DNA from: Exophiala sp. HKRS030
Taxonomy: Eukaryota > Ascomycota > Eurotiomycetes > Chaetothyriales > Herpotrichiellaceae
Length of the DNA stretch: 64,000 bases
NCBI GenBank assembly: GCA_023897205.1
Contig: JAHWDD010000002.1
Coordinates: forward strand, 3,410,001-3,474,000
Reading direction: 5' to 3'
In this document: piece after piece, positions 57,598 to 64,000 of the stretch
Layout of the letters: each line of letters opens with the position of its first letter
Position numbering within the stretch: the first letter of the stretch is position 1
The notes under the pieces: model-generated
What the model was told of the DNA's origin: nothing
Database searches by the model: none
What the model saw: the letters and a program-made list of their open reading frames with translations, nothing else
Position numbers and translations under genes: made by a program

Positions 57598-58797
57598 TCA
57601 CTCTTTGTCGTCTTTCGGCTGGGGGTCACCAATACCGTGCTCGTAGATCGCGAACAAAGTATCACTCTCGGGCAGGCACGGGCTGTCGTAGATCTTGCAG
57701 ATACGGGTTTCACCCCGTCCCTTCTTCAGACTGAGTCGCGTGGTACTTGCATGAGCAATGATGTTACCACCAATGGGTTTTTTGGGGTCAGGATTGAACA
57801 TGGCACTGGGCCCTCCGTCGACCTGTGCAACCACTTGATTGGTGATGACCACGGCGATTCCAAATTCATCTGCGAGCCGCTGTAAGGTGCGCAAGAATTT
57901 GGCCATGTGTGACTGTCTGGACGACAATTCTCCTCGACCGTTGTAGTCAGTCCGGTACAGTGACGTGGCAGAGTCGACAATGAGGAGCGAAAACCGTGTT
58001 TCACACATCATCTGTGAAGCCTGCTGTAGAAGCTGCAGTTGGTGTTCAGAGTTGTACGCTCGTGCATATGCGACATTGTCGAGGACTTCTTCGCCCTCCA
58101 AGCCATAACGGTTGGCAACCGAGAGCAGACGAACAGGTCTGAACGTGCCTTCAGTGTCGATGTAGAGGCACTTGCCTTCTCCGCCGCCCATGTCAAAAGG
58201 CAATTGGCAAGTAACAGCCAATGTATGGCATATCTGACTCTTTCCCGTTCTGAATTCACCAAATATCTCAGTGATGGAGCCGGTCTCAACACCCCCTCCC
58301 AGTAAGCGATCGAGGTTCTTCGAGCCGGTAGTGATGGAGATGAGCTCGCTTCTTCGTGCATGCATTTCGGTGGCAGTGGTGAAGCCCATGGGGACCAGTT
58401 TCATTGCTGAAAAGTGCATTAGCCATGTGTGGCTGAAAGAATACAAGGTGAGCTAACCTTCGTTCAGCAGCTTGGATGCCTTGGCTTCTGAAATTCCCTT
58501 GATCTGCTCGAGGGTCCGTCGCGGACTATCATGGATCGGTTAGTTATGACTTCGTATCGATCATATCTCAACTCACGTGTACGCTATTGATTCGACGGTG
58601 TGAAATCCGCCTTCAACGACGAGTTTTATGTCTCTGTCGGTCAATCCGGCAAGCCCCTACTCTGTGTAAGCGCAGTGAAAGTGTCGGGGCGCATATGTGC
58701 ATACCACCAATTGCGAGACTGGTATTGGTGCCCCGGGGCCTCCAGGCATATCATCGTACTCATCCTGGACGGCGTCCGAGTTATCAACTTGAGTCAT
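57598..58797 (-). CDS. rad51: Rad51 recombinase
   Basis: Four exons: 58705-58797, 58577-58656, 58458-58525, 57598-58406; introns of 48, 51 and 51 nt, all in phase; 349 aa. A helix-hairpin-helix region ([17 protein letters not shown], then [19 protein letters not shown]) precedes the RecA core: Walker [10 protein letters not shown], RTLxRL-type [20 protein letters not shown], Walker [14 protein letters not shown]1/L2 regions GRGELSSRQ and [15 protein letters not shown]. The wording matches Rad51 (Neurospora MEI-3) more than Dmc1. It forms filaments on ssDNA for homologous recombination in the nucleus. The acidic N-terminus is shorter than in yeast but normal for filamentous fungi. Clustered MluI-box cores lie about 140-175 bp upstream. 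Confidence 0.95.
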
Positions 58798-59397
58798 GAT
58801 GATGGCTCACAAGGCTGAGTTGGTCAAGGAAAAAAGGAATAGGGATGCTGACGAAGTCGAGAACCAGAGATGCGATTAAGACTCAGCCAGGTACGAGAAT
58901 TCCCAGTGGCGATGTTGAGAAAATCAAAGTTCCTCGCGTAAACAGCGAGGTGAAAGACGCGACCGCGTCGCGTTCTACCACGAAAGCACGTGATGAAGGT
59001 CAATTCTTGTCCACTCCTCTTTCATCGTACTTGACTTGCCAAACTCATCTAGTCACCAGCCATCATGGAATCAATTCAATTACCTCTCAACAACAAATGA
59101 ATTCTCTATTACAATAACATAGCAATTGCCACCCATTCGGTATCACTACCGGGTTGATCCACCAATTGTCAATTTTACCATTTTGCGGCCATTTCCATGC
59201 ACCCAGCCATCATAGTTGTACATCTCTTGAGATCTTATCGACCTCCCTTCTAACTCCGTCGCTGTCGTATCATGATTGCTTCCAAAAATGCAATGTCAAA
59301 ACCGGGTATTTTCCCATCACTCCCAAAGGTGAGAATATTCTGAATCGCGCCATCGATCTACCCTGGACCCTCATAAACAGTTTGCGATCCGGTGCTG
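58798..59397. other. Intergenic region upstream of RAD51
   Basis: 600 bp; besides the MCB-like cluster listed separately nothing is seen. Confidence 0.5.
58935..58973. promoter_or_regulatory. MluI cell-cycle-box-like cluster upstream of RAD51
   Basis: Four ACGCG/CGCGT cores in 39 bp: 58935-58939, 58957-58961, 58964-58968 and 58969-58973, 138-176 bp upstream of the RAD51 ATG. MCB elements (ACGCGT) bind the MBF complex and drive G1/S expression of DNA-repair genes in yeasts, RAD51 among them. Only five-base cores are present here, so the function is inferred. Confidence 0.45.
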
Positions 59398-61164
59398 CTA
59401 ATCGAGCACTCTGGAGATGTATTTCATGAACTCCTGGTCCTCCAACAACCGTGCCATATCCTCTTGCGTCATCTGGATAACAACTTCGAGGTAATCTTTG
59501 CGCTCATCACGGGGGAGCACAATGCAGGAACCCGGATCTTTGGACCAGGGTTTTCGCACCCAATCGGGCGGACCCAGGCCCATTTCAAATGTTGCTTCAT
59601 AACAACTCAGCTTTTCCCAACTGGTGACATACATGTCAGCACCATTGGCTCGATCCATATTGCTGGCTTGGAGATCGCGCACGTCGATTTTGGGGTCGAC
59701 GTAGCGGGCCAACGCAATCGCCTGTCGAATATAAGATTCGTTTACATCGTTGATAGCATTGCGTATCGTCACTGCAGATTCTGCAAGTGCAGCAGCACTG
59801 CTACCCTCCAAGTGGGACAGTGGCATTTTTGCAGAAGCAAAGTCAATGGCTGCCCCAAAGTATGAGTCCGGCAGTGGTTTCTTCAGCTTGTTGCGGATAT
59901 TGACTGGTATCAGAAGACTCGACTCTTGGACCTTGCTGTCCGTTGCCAGTGACGGAATGCGCGCTCTGGTCATGCTGTGCCAAAGCAGTGCTTGCAAGGC
60001 ATCATTTTGGCTGAAGAAGTCGCTGCCAGAGACAGCCTGTAGACTTTCTCTCAGTTCTTGGAGCCCTAAAAGCGGAAGAGAGACGACACATCCGCGGCCT
60101 TGGACCTTTGCACCACCCTTGATTTCCGACCTTTGCTTGACGACCTTGCATTTCAACCGTCGGTCATTAATCTGATTTGCGGAGCTGTACGACAATTCCT
60201 GTCTGACGATGCTTTTATGGTGTGCAAATGCGTTCAATCTTCTGGACAGACTTGGGGTCTCATGGCCTTTGCTGTCCAGGTATCGGTGGAAGGTGAAATC
60301 GTCGTTGAGCACACTACCGGAAATGAGCTGTCCAATACCTGTGCCGTCCGAGATACAATGGTGCAGATACACCGAGACGATGAGGCCTCCTCTCACAACA
60401 TTTGCTTGAACTCGGAACACTGGTGCTCGTTCTTCATCTGCCGATTCAGACAGAGCCGACACTAGTTCCGGCTTGATCGTACTAGGAGGCAGAGCCTTAG
60501 CCTCCATTTCTTCATATGTGTACGGGACTTCGTCGTGCGAAAGGTGCCGGATGTTGACAGTTGGAAACTCAAGAAAGTCCCGGTCAGAGAAGTGAATCTC
60601 AACAGCTCCCACTTGCTTATTGGGCTCCTGGACGGACACCACATAGCCACTCAGGTATGGCTTTGCATCTACAAGCTTTCTGATGTATCCATTGAGTCTT
60701 GAAAGTGCCAGGGGAAGCATATCATCGTCGGGTACCTTATATGCCAGGCAGATACGAATGTAAGACCGAGGCATGCAATGTTCAATACTTGATAAGTGAA
60801 TGACATGGTCGCTTGACTCTGCTGTTGGGTTGATGTCGATGCCACCATTGAGAACGCTTGCATCCACCAGATCTGCGAGGCCGGAATTGTTCTCTGATAC
60901 AGGATGACCCGCAAATTCGTGTCTGTCGGATTCGAACGAATTGGGAGAGGGAGGCCCACTGCCAGGGCTGGCCGTCGAAGTTGAGAAACTTGACATTTGA
61001 TCGAATGGGAGGGTACTTGTGGCTTTATCTCGAATCAGCTGAGACCGAAGGGAAATTTTGGATGTGCGAATTACCGAGGAGAGAACAGGCAGGGCGCGGG
61101 CGTTCAACGTCAAGAAGAGAGCTCTTGTTGTCTGATAATTCCTGCGAGAATGATAGACGAGCAT
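59398..61164 (-). CDS. BAHD/trichothecene-acetyltransferase-like acyltransferase
   Basis: Intronless, 588 aa from ATG 61164, or 532 aa from Met57 (ATG at 60994-60996). The HxxxD catalytic motif is HHCISDGTG (His269, Asp273), preceded by VVRGGLIVSVYL as in this superfamily. The second signature is a variant, ATFEMGLGPPDWVRKP, in place of DFGWG. PVNIRNKLKKPLPDSYFGAA is the usual middle block. Members move an acyl group from acyl-CoA to alcohols or amines of small metabolites. No other secondary-metabolite genes are next to it, so the substrate is open. The first 56 residues are basic and almost free of acidic residues, resembling a mitochondrial presequence. A TATATA lies about 70 bp upstream. 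Confidence 0.82.
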   Translation of the reverse strand: MLVYHSRRNYQTTRALFLTLNARALPVLSSVIRTSKISLRSQLIRDKATSTLPFDQMSSFSTSTASPGSGPPSPNSFESDRHEFAGHPVSENNSGLADLVDASVLNGGIDINPTAESSDHVIHLSSIEHCMPRSYIRICLAYKVPDDDMLPLALSRLNGYIRKLVDAKPYLSGYVVSVQEPNKQVGAVEIHFSDRDFLEFPTVNIRHLSHDEVPYTYEEMEAKALPPSTIKPELVSALSESADEERAPVFRVQANVVRGGLIVSVYLHHCISDGTGIGQLISGSVLNDDFTFHRYLDSKGHETPSLSRRLNAFAHHKSIVRQELSYSSANQINDRRLKCKVVKQRSEIKGGAKVQGRGCVVSLPLLGLQELRESLQAVSGSDFFSQNDALQALLWHSMTRARIPSLATDSKVQESSLLIPVNIRNKLKKPLPDSYFGAAIDFASAKMPLSHLEGSSAAALAESAVTIRNAINDVNESYIRQAIALARYVDPKIDVRDLQASNMDRANGADMYVTSWEKLSCYEATFEMGLGPPDWVRKPWSKDPGSCIVLPRDERKDYLEVVIQMTQEDMARLLEDQEFMKYISRVLD

Positions 61165-64000
61165 TATGTTGAAGCAAAAGCATGATTGAAAGGTTGCTTT
61201 CTAAACAGCAACGATCAATGCTTGCTGTTTGTGTATATATGGGTGGAAAAAAGGACTGTAAAAGGATATGGTGGGCTGCCGGACGTGTGACGACGAGTAT
61301 TGTTGTGCTTTTGGGCTCGGATTTTGCTGTACACTGACGGCCTGAGATTTGCGATTTCCGGATGATTTACAGGCCGGGAACAACGTTGTTAGATCCACAG
61401 ACCTGCTGGTCAAAGATGGGAATTCCTCTGCTGGCAGACCGCTCGGGGGGACGAGAGACAAGATTCAAGCCCGACAATCGCCACGAATGGACCAATCAAT
61501 CGTCGAGACCTGGTATTTGCCTGACGCAGAGAATCGAAAGCTAGCAGGTTCTAAGTCAATTGAAAGCCATACTGCAATCGACTAGTACACGCAATCGAGA
61601 CAAAGGGACGCAGGACTCTATATAGACGAAGACAGTCCAACGTCCAACTTCTGGACCTCAGAGTAAGAGAGGCGGATTTGAGAATCCGCCAACAGGTTGC
61701 CTTTTTGACCGCGATACACGGGTACGTGTTGATCTTTGTGGGGGGTAGGGTATCGATACTTCGGGTATATGCCCTTTTAGCAACTTTGCGGGAAGACCCA
61801 TGTAGGTGTCTCTATTCGTTCAATTAGCGTATACCGATCCACACAGATGCAGGAAGTCAGACCTCGTGAGGATGCTGAGCCGTAGATTTCCAAAGCAGGA
61901 GTCATTCGTGCGCAGAAACTCGAGCAAATCCAAAAGATTCGATAGCTATCCTGCGGTATACGAGTAAGGCAGCCGCAGCATGGAAGATTGGCAGTGACGA
62001 ACTGACGAACCAAAGCCAGCACTTACACTGACGCCAATGCTGTGTCACTTCGCCAGTGTTCCGTCGCCGAAAGCGTCAGCCTCGCCTTTTTCCCCTGCGC
62101 GTCAAGTCGAGTGGTCCCAGCTGTCCGCGGGATTGCACCGGTACTTATTGTCGGAGCTCTGGAAGAAGTGAGTAGCCTGGCCAAGATACTCTGCACTTGC
62201 AGTCCTGTCAGAAGTAGCGGCGAGTCAGGGACGGGACGACGGAGACTGCGTCATCTGTTGGGTCAGCTGAGAATGATTGCTCCAGCATGCAGACGCCGCA
62301 GGCCCTGTTGCAGACACCCTACTAGAAAGAAAAATTGAGCGGTGATCAGAAGGAAAATCGAGGGAATAGAGCATCCAATAGCTCATGCCGAACACAAGGC
62401 AAGCGAAGCGCCGCTCGACATCGTGCGCTACTGCAGCATGCATGATCGCAGAGGGTGGTGGTGGTGTGGGCTGTGTGGGAGGGGAACGCTGGATAAGAAC
62501 GAGACATTCGTGAAATAGGCCTAGCCGATGCCAGGGTAAGCAGCATGGGGGTATGTTGCTAATGACTGACGTTTTCGACGCTCGAAGAAAGTTGCCAGGC
62601 CGTTGTACGTGCCGAACCTTAACAGTGTCTCTGATGATCCTCGCATGGACCTTGAAGTGGATCTGACCCTTTGGACGGAGTGCCCGTAGTCAGGTCATCA
62701 CAACTGTTTTGCTCGGACACGAGTCGAACGGAGCAGGACTGGTGGAAGAGCGATGCTTCGGACTAGATAGGCGTATTCGGTCGGCATCGCCCCAAAAAGG
62801 CGGCGTACAGGCAGTCGTTTGATCAATCTCGCAGAGATGGGTTGGCACGGAAAGGTCCCCTGGACGAGTTCGCCGAAGGACAGGGGCTTGTGGTTGCCTA
62901 GGCAGACGTGGAAGGAAAAATCCCTCCCGAACGAAGCTCAAGGTCCTTGTTGTCAAGATCTGGCAAAAAGCGATAGTACGGGAGGTCGAAACAGTGGTGA
63001 CACCAGCGGCCTTGTCCTCAGGGGACCCTGGTGTTCATCCCACTGTGGATCGCTTATTGCATTCAGAGCTTATTGCCAATTGAGAATGGTCGACGGGGAA
63101 GCCGTCTCCCCCCCGAACGCGCCGTCTTCCGCGCCATGGGCAAGCTTCTGTGTGATACGGCTAGGGTTGGTGCTGCAATGAGCCGCTCACAGCTCCTGGC
63201 CATCGAAGCCCTCTGCGATGGCTTGAAGCATCCAAATGAACCCTGGAACTTCTGCCAACTCCTGCATGGGTATCTGACTCACCTGACAACCTCGTATACA
63301 TGTTGACATTTAGGGGCTCTATTTCCGCACATGGTTGATGCCTTCAAATTTGGACCATGCCGACAGCGCAGAGTAATTCGATACGTACAATCCTGCCTTG
63401 TAGCCACACCCAATCCGATGGCTGAGCCCTCCGGCGTTCATCATCGTCAAATCACTCGTCCAAAAATAGCGATTGGGCCGTGGCCAATGACCCCAGGGGC
63501 GCTTACCATCAACTAGTCGCAAATCCTCTGGATGCGCAAATGAGGCTACCCTCATAGGTACTCCATCAGGATACGGTGTATGATATACATATTGTATCGA
63601 GCACTTTGGCTCCATTCGTCGGCCACCACATTCTCCAGATGATCGCCGCCTAGGTACGCTTCTTCGAGACAACACCCACAAAGGCACTCCTACGAGCACT
63701 TGTAAAGAGGAAGCATTGGCTGACCAAGAACCAGCACCCACCTCAAGGTACCATAGTTCGCTCATTTCGCGTATAGCACGGAGTAGAGCATTACAAGACG
63801 GCATCCTCGATGAAGAATCGGATCACGCATATTGTAGTAGCAGTTCCGTAGCCGAGTGGGGACGAGGACGCTGTCAGAACAACAGATTGACACCGCATGG
63901 TAGCAGTTGTGATGACCATGTGCCTAACGTGTCAATCCTCAAAGTACCGTCGATCAAAGATCACCATCACGTTGCCAAGCCTAATTCAACTTGGGCATGA
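61165..64000. other. 2.8 kb without a recognisable gene
   Basis: Several ORFs of 60-160 codons on both strands, none in a family I know. TATATA at 61234-61239 probably serves the acyltransferase. A plus-strand frame at 63001-63306 (ending LLHGYLTHLTTSYTC) and a minus-strand frame at 63319-63804 look mildly protein-like. The window's right edge may cut a neighbouring locus. Confidence 0.4.
63319..63804 (-). CDS. Hypothetical ORF, doubtful
   Basis: 161 codons from a true ATG at 63804. The second half (YVYHTPYPDGVPMRVASF, then PWGHWPRPNRYFWTSD) is aromatic and protein-like, but there is no recognised domain, no clear promoter and no splice evidence. It could be a decayed gene remnant or chance. 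Confidence 0.2.
   Translation of the reverse strand: MPSCNALLRAIREMSELWYLEVGAGSWSANASSLQVLVGVPLWVLSRRSVPRRRSSGECGGRRMEPKCSIQYVYHTPYPDGVPMRVASFAHPEDLRLVDGKRPWGHWPRPNRYFWTSDLTMMNAGGLSHRIGCGYKAGLYVSNYSALSAWSKFEGINHVRK

Noticed and set aside
63849..63900. tRNA-like A-box (GTAGCCGAGTGGGG)
   Set aside because: No matching B-box (GGTTCGANNCC) or cloverleaf follows within the expected distance.
63716..64000. 94-codon plus-strand ORF at the right edge
   Set aside because: Non-ATG start and low-complexity composition; no domain; overlaps another weak ORF on the opposite strand.

Overview
The window is nuclear DNA from a filamentous ascomycete (Pezizomycotina). Evidence: short introns of about 47-105 nt with GT..AG ends and CTAAC/CTGAC-like branch sites, genes on both strands with no operons, and fungus-specific families (a XlnR-type Zn2Cys6 regulator, GH114, a fungal lipoxygenase, a DUF3425 regulator, a NACHT protein with C-terminal C2H2 fingers, the ChAPs exomer subunit, Hir3). 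A Eurotiomycete or Dothideomycete is a guess only. All splice models below were assembled by hand from frame, splice signals and family match; none has transcript support.

Left part (1-17.1 kb): a plant-cell-wall gene block. It holds a XlnR-like regulator running off the left edge, a small GFA/CENP-V zinc protein, a secreted type-B carboxylesterase, a secreted GH115 xylan alpha-glucuronidase, a secreted GH10 endo-xylanase and an MFS sugar transporter. Two long head-to-head intergenic regions (esterase/GH115 and GH10/transporter) each carry two copies of GGCTAAA, which matches the known XlnR site. Together these would cut the xylan backbone, remove glucuronate side chains, possibly remove esters, and import the sugars. 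This is the best candidate for a coherent system in the window.

Middle (17.7-46.1 kb): mostly housekeeping genes: RRP3 RNA helicase, a 5-formyl-THF cyclo-ligase-like protein, SSF1 (Brix), an E2 ubiquitin-conjugating enzyme, the exomer ChAPs protein, HIR3, PUS3/DEG1 and GPI15/PIG-H. Among them are accessory genes: a secreted manganese/iron-type lipoxygenase, a GH114 enzyme, an acidic hypothetical protein and a Zn2Cys6-DUF3425 regulator.

Right part (46.5-64 kb): a five-exon NLR-like gene (DUF7708-NACHT-C2H2) placed head to head with a Rad5/HLTF-like SNF2 helicase whose reading frame is broken near its 5' end. Then come a PhoD-like phosphatase, RAD51 with clustered MluI-box cores upstream, and a BAHD-type acyltransferase. 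The last 2.8 kb holds no gene I recognise.
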